From Nocardioidaceae bacterium (GTDB lineage: Bacteria > Actinomycetota > Actinomycetes > Propionibacteriales > Nocardioidaceae): 21,858 nucleotides of DNA. The position numbers were made by a program, and so were the translations under genes. Positions 6,677 through 13,671 of the stretch are shown piece by piece; the first letter of the stretch is position 1, and each line of letters opens with the position of its first letter. Below the pieces are notes generated by a model, which had not been told where the DNA came from, made no database searches, and saw only the letters and a program-made list of their open reading frames with translations. The stretch spans positions 1-21,858 of the forward strand of contig JACCZJ010000339.1 of the NCBI GenBank assembly GCA_013696065.1, written 5' to 3'.

Positions 6677-7506
6677 GACGACGAGGCAGCGTGAACCCCT
6701 CCTCAGCCCGACGCGAGGACATCGAAACAAACCGCGGCACCTTTGCGGCTCTCCTCTGCATCCCCTCCGACACGTCACTGCCGCGCGGGAACGCGCTCCT
6801 GCTGCCGGGATTCACCGGCTCGAAGGAAGACTTCGCCGAGTTGCTGCCCTTGCTGGCCGAGTCCGGCTGGTCGGCAGCGACATTCGACCAGCGGGGACAG
6901 TTCGAGACCCCAGCCTCATCGGGCGACGACCTGTCACTCCAGGGCTGGGCGGCCGATGCCGCTGCGGTCGCCGAAGCATTGTTCAGTACGGCGGAGAGGG
7001 TACACCTCGTCGGCCACTCTTTCGGTGGTCTGGTGGCAGCTGCCGCAGCCATCGCCGCGCCGGAGCGCTGGGCCAGTCTCACGCTCTTGTGCTCAGGGCC
7101 GGGCGCCATCGAAGGTCCCCACGGTCAGGAGCGTCTAGCCCTGGCCGCAGCCATCGAACGCGACGGTCTTGAGGCGGTCTATGGTGGCGGCGGCGAGCAG
7201 GAACATGACGACGAGACCGAAGAGTTCCTCCACCGCCGCTTCTTGTCCAGCTCCCCCGAGTCACTCGTCGCGATGTGCCATGCCCTGGCCGAAACGCCTG
7301 ACCGCAGCACGGAGCTAACAGCCCTCGACCTGCCGATCGCCGTCGTCAGGGGCGAGGACGACGAGGCCTGGCCACACGAGATCCAAGCTGGGCTGGCTAA
7401 ATCACTCGGCACCCGAGTCGTGGTGATACCCGACGCAGCACATGAACCGGCGCTCGAGAATCCGGCTGAGACCCGCGATTCCTTGGCCCGAATCTGGCTC
7501 AGCTAG
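6673..7506 (+). CDS. Alpha/beta hydrolase
   Basis: Serine hydrolase or esterase of the alpha/beta fold, 277 residues. The nucleophile elbow is GHSFGG (Ser116), the oxyanion region is LLPGFTGS, the acid is Asp229 or Asp230 in RGEDDEAW and the base is His257 in DAAHEPALENP. There is no signal peptide. Its ATG overlaps the stop of the SDR gene by four bases, implying one mRNA and perhaps a shared pathway. The position resembles lipV (Rv3203) near moeZ in M. tuberculosis; that comparison is from memory. The substrate is unknown. The TAG stop lies inside the first copy of a 22-bp direct repeat. Confidence 0.9.
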   Translation: MRRRGSVNPSSARREDIETNRGTFAALLCIPSDTSLPRGNALLLPGFTGSKEDFAELLPLLAESGWSAATFDQRGQFETPASSGDDLSLQGWAADAAAVAEALFSTAERVHLVGHSFGGLVAAAAAIAAPERWASLTLLCSGPGAIEGPHGQERLALAAAIERDGLEAVYGGGGEQEHDDETEEFLHRRFLSSSPESLVAMCHALAETPDRSTELTALDLPIAVVRGEDDEAWPHEIQAGLAKSLGTRVVVIPDAAHEPALENPAETRDSLARIWLS

Positions 7507-7541
7507 GCAGCGTCAGGTCCTCAGCTAGGCATCGCCGCGTC
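7498..7541. repeat. 22-bp direct repeat at the end of the hydrolase gene
   Basis: Two adjacent 22-bp units start with the identical CTCAGCTAGGCA (7498 and 7520) and then diverge. The first unit contains the TAG stop of the hydrolase, and the second fills the short gap to the convergent RecB-like gene. A similar CTAGGC word also ends the repeats at 2374-2450. Confidence 0.6.
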
Positions 7542-7542
7542 C

Positions 7543-8412
7543 TCACGGAGGCACTGCCTCGTCGAGCCCTGCCCAGGGGACGCGGGGCGGGGCAACGGCG
7601 GCGCCCGAGGGGCAGGAACGGTTGTAGTCGCACCAGCCACACATCGCACCGACGTTGGTCGGATACATCGAGTCGGCCTCGGCAGCGCCCACCCCGGCGC
7701 GGTAGCGCTCATCCAGCTCGGCGATCTCCGCAGCCAGCGAGTCAGCCCGGCCCACATGGCGAGCCAATCCAGCGTCGGTGTGCTCCCACACCAGCACCTC
7801 TCCCGTCGGCAGGTGATGCAACTCGACCCGGCGGCAACGGCGGCGCAGGGTCCGCTCAGCGGCTGCAGCGTAGACAGCCAGCGCGAGCGAGGTCCGTGCG
7901 TCGTCGACGGTGAGCAGGTGGCGACCGGTCTTGTAATCGACGATCACCAACCCCTGGCTGCCGCGCTCGTCGATCCGGTCCACTCGGCCGAAGAGTGCTG
8001 CATGGTCGGTCTTGAGAGCCACGGTGCGCTCGACACCGATCGGCTCGAAGCGGGGGTTGAGCCGAGCGACATACGTCTGCACCATCGCCCGCGCCCGGCC
8101 GCGGGCCGCCTCCCGCTGTCCGTCGTCTTGGAATCCGGCAACGAGCCAGGAGTCGTCGAGCAGGCGTCCCCCCGCTGCGACCGTCCGTTGCTCCACCGGT
8201 AACTTCCACCAGTTGGCGAGCGCGGTGTGCACAGCCGCGCCCAAGGAATTGTGCGCCCAGGCCGGGCCCTTGGGTGGTGCCGGCCGGTCCAAATAGTTGA
8301 GCCGATAACGCCGAGGGCAATCCTGGTATGTCGCAAGGCGTGACGGCGCTGCCTGCAGCAGGCTCCTGGGCATCCCCTCGAAGCCGAGTTGACGCTCGCC
8401 CTCACCAGTCAT
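7543..8412 (-). CDS. RecB-family PD-(D/E)XK exonuclease-like protein with iron-sulfur cysteines
   Basis: A 289-residue single-domain nuclease-like protein of the Cas4/AddB-type group. His62 (AVHTAL), Asp145 (GRVDRID), Asp159 and Lys161 (VIVDYKTG) form the PD-(D/E)XK metal site. Cys32 (YQDCPRRY) together with Cys258, Cys261 and Cys267 (CGWCDYNRSC) matches the split four-cysteine 4Fe-4S arrangement of this group. M. tuberculosis Rv2119 is a likely relative, by memory. It presumably acts on DNA ends in repair, but no helicase partner is present. The start at 8412 has GGGAGG upstream. It is the last gene of the DUF6758-PHP-MarC-RecB operon, 15 nt after marC; no cas genes are nearby. Confidence 0.88.
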   Translation of the reverse strand: MTGEGERQLGFEGMPRSLLQAAPSRLATYQDCPRRYRLNYLDRPAPPKGPAWAHNSLGAAVHTALANWWKLPVEQRTVAAGGRLLDDSWLVAGFQDDGQREAARGRARAMVQTYVARLNPRFEPIGVERTVALKTDHAALFGRVDRIDERGSQGLVIVDYKTGRHLLTVDDARTSLALAVYAAAAERTLRRRCRRVELHHLPTGEVLVWEHTDAGLARHVGRADSLAAEIAELDERYRAGVGAAEADSMYPTNVGAMCGWCDYNRSCPSGAAVAPPRVPWAGLDEAVPP

Positions 8413-8427
8413 CGATCAACCTCCCGA

Positions 8428-9045
8428 TTAGCCCTCACCGGCGATGAAGGCACGCACCGCGTCGGCGACCAGCTGGACGGCGATCGCAGACAGGAGCAGA
8501 CCTGAGATACGCGTGACCAGCGTGATGCCGCTTTCTTTGATGAGGCGCAAGACCAACGTCGAATAGCGCAGCGTCGCCCACATCACCGCATGCACCCCGA
8601 TAACCCCGAGCGCCACGGCGGCGAAGTCCGGCACCTCATCTACGCGCTCAGCAAACACCATGGTGGCGACAATCGCGCCAGGCCCGGCCAACAGTGGCGT
8701 GCCGAGGGGAACCAGAGCGACATTGACGTCTCGGGTGGCGTTGACCTCGGGCTCGTTGCCGGTGAGCAACTCCAGCGCCACCAACAGGAGCAGCAGCCCG
8801 CCCGCGCACTTCAGCGCAGGCAACGAGATATGGAGGTAGGCAAGGATCTCACGCCCGAACAACGCAAAGGCGACGATGACGCAGAAGGCGACAAGCACCG
8901 CCTGCCAGGCCGCACGCCTTCGCATCTTCGGGGACAAGCCATGGGTGAGGCTCAAGAAGAGTGGGATTGCGCCGGGCGGGTCCATGATCACGAACAGCGT
9001 GATCATCACCTCGGCGAGCAGCGTCGCGTTGACGAGCGCGCTCAT
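8428..9045 (-). CDS. MarC/NAAT-family integral membrane protein
   Basis: A 205-residue multi-pass inner-membrane protein of the MarC family, with about six helices and signature sequences near the start (VIMDPPGAIPLFLSLTHG) and in the middle (PLGTPLLAGPGAI). The family's transport function is unproven; the old link to multiple antibiotic resistance was withdrawn, so MarC is only a family name here. ATG 9045 overlaps the stop of the PHP gene as ATGA, indicating translational coupling. The frame is open further upstream, but that part has no membrane character and is antisense-frame noise over the PHP gene. Confidence 0.9.
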   Translation of the reverse strand: MSALVNATLLAEVMITLFVIMDPPGAIPLFLSLTHGLSPKMRRRAAWQAVLVAFCVIVAFALFGREILAYLHISLPALKCAGGLLLLLVALELLTGNEPEVNATRDVNVALVPLGTPLLAGPGAIVATMVFAERVDEVPDFAAVALGVIGVHAVMWATLRYSTLVLRLIKESGITLVTRISGLLLSAIAVQLVADAVRAFIAGEG

Positions 9046-9920
9046 AGACCAACCACGGGTGGCGTACGCCGACCCGACTTTTTTGCGCTGGCGGCGGCGG
9101 CTGTGAGCAACCGCTCTAGCTGGTCGTCGGGCGTCAGGTTGCATGCGAGGTCGTGATCGACCTTGCCGTCACCGTGGAAGTCACTGGACCCCGTGACGAT
9201 GAGATCGAGATCGGCCGCCAGAGCTCGCAGCTGCATGCGGTCGTCGGGGCTGTGATCTTGGTGATAGACCTCGATGCCGGCCAAGCCGGCCTCCTTGAGG
9301 TCAGCCACGGTGTCGGCGTCGAGCACGCGCCGGCTGCCGCGGCCCCACGGGTGCGCTATGACGGCCACTCCGCCAGCAGCATTGACCAGCCCGATCATCT
9401 CCGTCAAGGCCGTGGCGTACCTCTCGACATACCCCGGCATCCCGACACTGAGCCAGTGCCCGAAGGCCTGGTCTCGGCTAGCGACGATGCCCTTGGCGAT
9501 CATCGCGTCGGCGATGTGCGGACGCCCGATTGCGGGAGCAAGGCCCACCTGCGCCAGCACGTCGGCGACGGTCAAGTCGAGTCCCGCAGCTCTCAGCTGT
9601 TCAATCATGACTTTGAGGCGACCCTCGCGTCCTGCCAGGATGCGCGACAGCTCAGCGTCGAAAGGCTGGAAGGTCGGATCGGGGAGATAGGCGAGCAGGT
9701 GCACCCCAGCCCCGTCGAGCTTGGTCGAGATCTCCATGCCGGGCACGAGCGCCACACCCAGCGCAGCTGCGGCCGCAGCTGCCTCACTCCAACCGGCTGC
9801 CGAGTCGTGGTCGGTCAACGCGATCACGTCGAGTCCGGCGGCAACCGCAGCGGCCATCACATCGCCGGGACTCTGAGTGCCGTCCGATGCTGTCGAGTGG
9901 GTATGGAGGTCGATCCGCAC
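9042..9920 (-). CDS. PHP-domain metal-dependent phosphoesterase (COG0613-like)
   Basis: A 292-residue cytosolic enzyme with the polymerase-and-histidinol-phosphatase fold. Metal ligands are visible in order: DLHTHS (His6, His8), LTDHD (Asp37, His38), GMEIS (Glu63), GRPHIA, IAHPWG and GSSDFHG. Related proteins act as 5'-3' RNA exonuclease (RNase AM) or 3',5'-nucleoside bisphosphate phosphatase, so a role in nucleotide or RNA-end clean-up is plausible but inferred. GTG 9920 places the first metal motif at residue 4, as is usual; TTG 9953 would add 11 residues overlapping the upstream gene. It lies 10 nt after DUF6758 and overlaps marC by 4 nt. Confidence 0.9.
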   Translation of the reverse strand: MRIDLHTHSTASDGTQSPGDVMAAAVAAGLDVIALTDHDSAAGWSEAAAAAAALGVALVPGMEISTKLDGAGVHLLAYLPDPTFQPFDAELSRILAGREGRLKVMIEQLRAAGLDLTVADVLAQVGLAPAIGRPHIADAMIAKGIVASRDQAFGHWLSVGMPGYVERYATALTEMIGLVNAAGGVAVIAHPWGRGSRRVLDADTVADLKEAGLAGIEVYHQDHSPDDRMQLRALAADLDLIVTGSSDFHGDGKVDHDLACNLTPDDQLERLLTAAAASAKKSGRRTPPVVGL

Positions 9921-9930
9921 GGCCGACAGC

Positions 9931-10521
9931 CTATGGCCCTCCAGCCGCCGCAAGGACCAGGCGCGGTGACATCTCCGACAGGGGCAGCAAGGTCAGCTCG
10001 GCCCCCAGCGTGTGGGCATCCACCAAGCTGAGAGGCTGTATGACGATCACGCCCGCCTCAGCTGGATACACGATGACCCACAACCAACGGCCGGCCGCCT
10101 CACCGGCATACACTGCTCGATCGCCGCCGACCAGAGGAGCCTCAGTCTCGTCAAGGCTGGGAAGAGTAGCCTCCCCGTCGATCGCCCACAGCGACACCAC
10201 GTGGCCGGCGACGTCGAAGCGCGCGTGTGGCGGACCTACTCCCACCCCGGCCGTCGGATAGCCCAGGGGCAACCCGGCAAGATACGCGCCCACCCCGCCA
10301 CCGGCCTCCTCGCACACAAACAGGATCTCCGTCGGATCACCGAAGGGGTCTTGCGCATTCCAACTCGTCACGGTCGATGGCCGGGCCGTGCCAGCGGTGT
10401 GCGCAAACCCGGCGCATGCCCATCCGTCGGGCATCGGCCACGGCGTCCACAGCGGCGCGCCTACCCGGCCGACGTTCGCCGCCATGTCGTGTGGTCCGAC
10501 CACGGTCAAGGGTGAGTGCAT
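9931..10521 (-). CDS. DUF6758 family protein without N-terminal zinc ribbon
   Basis: A 196-residue protein resembling the actinobacterial DUF6758 family in its core: PLWTPWPMPDGW, a FVCEEAGGGVGAYLAG block, GEAAGRWLWVIVYPAEAG and the tail ELTLLPLSEMSPRL. Members I remember from Streptomyces open with a two-CxxC zinc ribbon. Here the frame closes just upstream of GTG 10530, so that module is absent. Only scattered single Cys residues remain. ATG 10521 is preferred; GTG 10530 would add three residues. There is no signal peptide or membrane helix. It is the first gene of the four-gene minus-strand operon and diverges from the NUDIX gene across 66 nt. Function is unknown. Confidence 0.75.
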   Translation of the reverse strand: MHSPLTVVGPHDMAANVGRVGAPLWTPWPMPDGWACAGFAHTAGTARPSTVTSWNAQDPFGDPTEILFVCEEAGGGVGAYLAGLPLGYPTAGVGVGPPHARFDVAGHVVSLWAIDGEATLPSLDETEAPLVGGDRAVYAGEAAGRWLWVIVYPAEAGVIVIQPLSLVDAHTLGAELTLLPLSEMSPRLVLAAAGGP

Positions 10522-10574
10522 GAGGTCCACCGTGGTGGTGATCGATGCTCCGGGTCAAGGGCGTCACCCGCCGG

Positions 10575-10580
10575 TAACGT
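10575..10580 (+). promoter_or_regulatory. Candidate leaderless -10 element for the NUDIX gene
   Basis: TAACGT (TANNNT) lies 7 nt before GTG 10588, and there is no ribosome site. The opposite strand offers TACGTT in the same stretch, a possible -10 for the divergent DUF6758 operon. Confidence 0.45.
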
Positions 10581-10587
10581 ACTAATC

Positions 10588-11073
10588 GTGAGACGGGTTC
10601 GGTGTGTGGGAGCGCTCGTCCGCGACGGCAGTGGACGCATCGTCGTGGTCCGCCGTGGCCACGCTCCAGCGGCGGGCCTCTGGTCGATCCCCGGCGGTCG
10701 TGTCGAGGGCGGAGAGTCCCTCACCGACGCTGTGCGCCGGGAGGTTCTCGAGGAGACCGGTCTGGCGGTTTCGGTCGGCGAGGTTGCCGGATGCATCGAA
10801 CTCATGGCCGACGACACCGAAGCCGCCGACGGCTGCCACCACCCTGACGAGAGCGTTTGTTACGTGGTCACGGACTTTTACGCGACGCCCGCTGACCCGG
10901 CTGCCCAGCTGATCGCCGCCGGAGACGATGCCGTCGACGCGCGTTGGGTGACGCAAGTCGAGCTGGCCGCCCTCGACACGTCGCCGGGGTTGACCGACAC
11001 TCTGACCGAATGGGGGGTCTGGTGGGCGGCGAACGGGGCAGCATGGACATTGGGCGACCAGTCAGGCCTCTGA
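10588..11073 (+). CDS. NUDIX hydrolase
   Basis: A 161-residue nucleoside-diphosphate-linked hydrolase. The NUDIX box is complete from Gly37 to Leu59 (GRVEGGE, seven residues, REVLEETGL), with the catalytic REVLEE glutamates present. It has the compact ADP-ribose/8-oxo-dGTP type layout, starting VRRVRCVGALVRDGSGRIVVVRRG, with VRRGHAPAAGLWSIPGG before the box. The substrate cannot be assigned. GTG 10588 is chosen because TAACGT is 7 nt upstream and the domain begins at once; the frame runs 24 codons further up without domain content. The last 12 bases overlap the convergent histidine phosphatase. Confidence 0.9.
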   Translation: MRRVRCVGALVRDGSGRIVVVRRGHAPAAGLWSIPGGRVEGGESLTDAVRREVLEETGLAVSVGEVAGCIELMADDTEAADGCHHPDESVCYVVTDFYATPADPAAQLIAAGDDAVDARWVTQVELAALDTSPGLTDTLTEWGVWWAANGAAWTLGDQSGL

Positions 11074-11637
11074 ATTCCAGCGTTCTAAGGTCGGGACGCC
11101 GCGGTCGTAGCCCATGACGCTGACCCTGGCGGTCTCGAGGGGAAGGCGGGCACCCAAGGCGATGGGTTGCTCGATCCACCGGACAGCTAGAGACCTGAGC
11201 ACGTGGCCATGGGCCACCAGCAGTGTGCGTCCTCCCGTAGTCCGGCAGCGTTCGATCACCGCGTCGACGCGAGCAGACACCTCCTCAGGAGACTCCCCAT
11301 TCGGCGCACCATCCGACCACACTGACCAGCTGGGCCGAGTCTTGCGGATGTCGACTGTGGTGACGCCCTCGTAGTCGCCGTAGCGCCATTCGACGAGCTC
11401 GTCGCACAGCTCGACAGCAGCCAGACCGGCGAGTTCCGCAGTGCGACGGGCCCGTTGCAGCGGGCTCGAAAGGACGCGGTCGAAGTCCACGCTGGCGAGC
11501 AACGGTGCCAACGCTCTTGCTTTTTGCTCTCCCGTTGGTGTCAGCGCCAGGTCGGTGACGCCCGTGTGTTGGCCCGACCGGCTCCATACGGTCTCCCCGT
11601 GGCGGACCAACCAGACCTCGGGCGCGACGTCCTCCAT
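11062..11637 (-). CDS. Histidine phosphatase (phosphoglycerate mutase-like, Rv3214-type)
   Basis: A 191-residue member of the histidine phosphatase superfamily, a cytosolic phosphomonoesterase. The catalytic LVRHGET has Arg12 and His13, followed by HTGVTDLALTPTGEQKA, the acid-bearing EWRYGDYEGVTT and the second histidine motif LLVAHGH. The overall pattern matches M. tuberculosis Rv3214, an acid phosphatase with broad activity rather than a glycolytic mutase (from memory). The ATG shares its A with the upstream stop (TGATG), so translation is coupled to the YflT-like gene. Its 3' end overlaps the NUDIX gene by 12 bp on the other strand. Confidence 0.9.
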   Translation of the reverse strand: MEDVAPEVWLVRHGETVWSRSGQHTGVTDLALTPTGEQKARALAPLLASVDFDRVLSSPLQRARRTAELAGLAAVELCDELVEWRYGDYEGVTTVDIRKTRPSWSVWSDGAPNGESPEEVSARVDAVIERCRTTGGRTLLVAHGHVLRSLAVRWIEQPIALGARLPLETARVSVMGYDRGVPTLERWNSEA

Positions 11638-12116
11638 CAGCCGTCGCGCAATGCCAGGTGACCGAGCAGGTTGCGCGCTTCGTCGGCGACCGCGGATTTG
11701 CACAGCACTTCGTACGACGTCGCGACCACGCCTGTGTGGGATGTGAAGTCGCGCTTGCCCCCGGTCGCGGCGTAGGCGGCCCAGCCAGACGCTGCCCCGA
11801 AGGCGGCGCCGACGAGTGCGGTCAACAAGGGCAACAACAGCGACACCTCGGACCCGCCGAACAACATCACGACAGTCCCGATGAAGAGGCCCCACAAGGC
11901 TCCGGTCAGCGCCGCTGCTCCGATTACCTTGCCGCGCGTCAAACGTCCGGTGACCTGCTCGACCAGACGCAGCTCAGTGCCGACGATGGCCACGTTCTCG
12001 ACCGCGAACTCATGGTCGGACAGATAGTCGACCGCCTCCTGGGCCTTGGCGTACGTGGGGTAGGTGCCGATGGGCAGACCGCTCGGGAACTCGGGCATCC
12101 GTGAGGGAGTCGTCAT
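11637..12116 (-). CDS. General-stress-type (YflT-like) membrane protein
   Basis: A 159-residue protein. Residues 15-58 (IGTYPTYAKAQEAVDYLSDHE...ENVAIVGTEL) match the N-terminal YflT/general stress fold. Two membrane helices at about 64-86 and 91-117 follow, rich in Gly/Ala and suited to close packing (ALVGAAFGAASGWAAYAA). A short cytoplasmic end closes the protein. M. tuberculosis Rv1234 is a likely counterpart. The role is unknown beyond the family's association with stress. The start at 12116 has no ribosome site; CAAACT lies 7 nt upstream at 12124-12129 and could be a leaderless -10. The next gene, the histidine phosphatase, is coupled to it. Confidence 0.85.
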   Translation of the reverse strand: MTTPSRMPEFPSGLPIGTYPTYAKAQEAVDYLSDHEFAVENVAIVGTELRLVEQVTGRLTRGKVIGAAALTGALWGLFIGTVVMLFGGSEVSLLLPLLTALVGAAFGAASGWAAYAATGGKRDFTSHTGVVATSYEVLCKSAVADEARNLLGHLALRDG

Positions 12117-12235
12117 AAGCGGGAGTTTGCCACGTCAACTGTCGCCCACGTGAGGCAGCCGCAAGCCCGCTCCTCCAGTGTGACCGCCGGACCGCATGCT
12201 GACCTCAAAATTTCTACACGGGCGGTCGCCATGCC

Positions 12236-12306
12236 GCGATCAGCGCGGGTCAGCGCGATCAGTACGGGTCGGCGCGGGTCAGCGGGGGTCGGCGCGGGTC
12301 AGCGGG
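12236..12306. repeat. Degenerate 10-bp tandem repeats
   Basis: About seven copies of a decamer resembling GGTCAGCGCG. A 16-base core is repeated exactly at 12271 and 12291, giving a 20-bp higher-order period. The array runs into the TGA stop of the minus-strand Gly-rich protein gene (12299-12301). The remaining upstream sequence 12117-12235 shows no gene. Confidence 0.65.
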
Positions 12307-12562
12307 ATGCATCACCTTGGCGCAACTCTTGGATGTCGGACTCGAGCTTCGCGACTCGACGCCCGAGCTCCTTCACCTCGGCGCGAAGCTGTCCGCCTCC
12401 GCCACCGCCCGCACCGCCGCCAGGGCCACCGGCGCCCTGGTTGCGCCCCGGTCCCTTTCGGGCGCCTTGGCCGCCTTGGCCGCCTTGGCCGCCTACACCT
12501 TGACCTCTGCCTTGTTTGCCTCTGCGGCCTTCGGGCTGATCGCCCGCCACTTCGTCTGTCAT
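12299..12562 (-). CDS. Small Gly-rich protein with C-terminal coiled coil
   Basis: Not a family I recognise. The 87-residue product has a charged start (MTDEVAGDQPEGRRGKQ), a Gly/Gln/Arg/Pro low-complexity stretch (about 18-56) with three GGQ-type units encoded by 9-bp repeats at 12462-12488, and a C-terminal amphipathic helix, LRAEVKELGRRVAKLESDIQ, with leucine/valine heptads that should form a coiled coil. ATG 12562 is supported by GAGGTGA a few bases upstream. The frame is open 34 codons further up, but that part overlaps a predicted structured leader. The layout suggests a flexible scaffold or nucleic-acid-associated protein; this is speculation. Confidence 0.65.
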   Translation of the reverse strand: MTDEVAGDQPEGRRGKQGRGQGVGGQGGQGGQGARKGPGRNQGAGGPGGGAGGGGGGQLRAEVKELGRRVAKLESDIQELRQGDASR

Positions 12563-12579
12563 CGTCACCTCGTCATGTT

Positions 12580-12650
12580 CGAAGATCCGGTGGACTCTGC
12601 GGACCCTCTGTTGTGGTCTGCGAGTCCTAGCCGGTTGCTCGCAGTCTTCG
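12580..12650 (-). promoter_or_regulatory. Candidate structured 5' leader (three-way junction) of the Gly-rich protein gene
   Basis: Read on the minus strand, the outer stem CGAAGA (12650-12645) pairs with TCTTCG (12585-12580). Directly inside it, CTGCGAG (12644-12638) pairs with CTCGCAG (12624-12618), and TCCG (12603-12600) pairs with CGGA (12589-12586), which abuts the closing outer strand. The element ends 17 nt before the ATG, close to the ribosome site. A possible -10, TATGTT, sits at 12666-12661. It matches no named riboswitch class that I know. Confidence 0.35.
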
Positions 12651-12709
12651 ACGTTGCTCAACATACAAGGTGGAGAGATTTTCGCAGTGCGCTGCCGCGT
12701 CGCTCAGGC

Positions 12710-13633
12710 TCAGTCGAAGGGGGCTTCTCGCGAGTTGTCAGCGTCGCGCGACCTGGCCCTGACGACGAGGGCAAGTCCGGCGAAGATCAGAGCCAGCCCG
12801 CCGTACGCGACGAGCGGTGGCGCTTGACCGAGCAGTAACCCCGCCAGCAAGGCGGCGCCCGGCACTTCGAGCAGAATCGTCAGGGAAACGACCGTGGGGC
12901 TGATGGTTGAGAGCAGGTGGTTGAAGACGGAGTGTCCGAGCAGCTGAGCCACCACGGTGACGGCGATGATAAGCAGCCAGCTCTCGGCGTCGTAACCCCA
13001 TAGCTGCACCCCCCCGATCAGGGCGCCTGCCAGCAGCACCAAACCGCTGACGCCGTAGCAGATCGAGGTGTATGCCGTCGTGCTCATGTCCTCCCGAGCC
13101 TTGCCTCCCGCGATGGTGTAGGCGGCGGCGAAGACGCCGCCTAGCAGCGCTAACCCGTCCCCCACTAAGGCGCGACTGGAGATCGTGAAGTCCACTCCGG
13201 AGACGACGAGCACCCCGGCGAGCGCCACGGCCAGACCCGTCCATACCCGCCCGCTCGACCGCTCCCCTTGCAGCCGGGCGAACAGCACCACCCACGCCGC
13301 CTGGAGGCACACCAAAGCAGTGGCTGAGGCAACGGAGGTGTAGGTGAGCGACGACACCCAGGCAGCGAAGTGCGCGCCGAGCGTGACGCCGGCCAGGCAG
13401 CTCTGCCTCACCTGGGCTCGGCTGAGCTGGCGCAACTCGTCTCGGCGAGCGATCGCCGGGCCGACGAGAGCCACTGCTCCGAGGCCGCTGCGCCAAAAAG
13501 CCATGGCTATGGCCGGTACCGCCGTCGCTGCCGCCATCAACGGTCCAGACAAGGACACGGCGACGACTCCGACGGCCAACAGCGCCCAAGTGGTTGCGGC
13601 AGGCGCCTGAGTCCGGGAACGGAGGTCTGTCAC
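12710..13633 (-). CDS. EamA-family (drug/metabolite superfamily) transporter
   Basis: A 307-residue inner-membrane protein with about ten hydrophobic helices arranged as two EamA repeats: residues 15-145, containing AIAMAFWRSGLGA and ASATALVCLQAAWVVLFA, and 155-290, containing AAAYTIAGGKAR and SLTILLEVPGAALLAGLLLGQ. Family members export or exchange small metabolites; the substrate cannot be told. The GTG start at 13633 has only a poor GGCGGG ribosome site. It is divergent from the next gene (38-bp gap), and its 3' end is followed by the leader of the Gly-rich protein gene. Confidence 0.9.
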   Translation of the reverse strand: MTDLRSRTQAPAATTWALLAVGVVAVSLSGPLMAAATAVPAIAMAFWRSGLGAVALVGPAIARRDELRQLSRAQVRQSCLAGVTLGAHFAAWVSSLTYTSVASATALVCLQAAWVVLFARLQGERSSGRVWTGLAVALAGVLVVSGVDFTISSRALVGDGLALLGGVFAAAYTIAGGKAREDMSTTAYTSICYGVSGLVLLAGALIGGVQLWGYDAESWLLIIAVTVVAQLLGHSVFNHLLSTISPTVVSLTILLEVPGAALLAGLLLGQAPPLVAYGGLALIFAGLALVVRARSRDADNSREAPFD

Positions 13634-13671
13634 CCCGCCATCTTTGTCGACCGGTGTGGCACGCTTTCGGA

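Noticed and set aside
7543..8412. RecB-like nuclease with four cysteines as a Cas4 or other CRISPR component
   Set aside because: No cas genes or repeat-spacer array are present, and its operon partners are PHP, MarC and DUF6758.
12236..12306. Decamer array as a CRISPR array or replication origin iterons
   Set aside because: There are no spacers, the units are short and degenerate, and no replication gene or AT-rich region adjoins.
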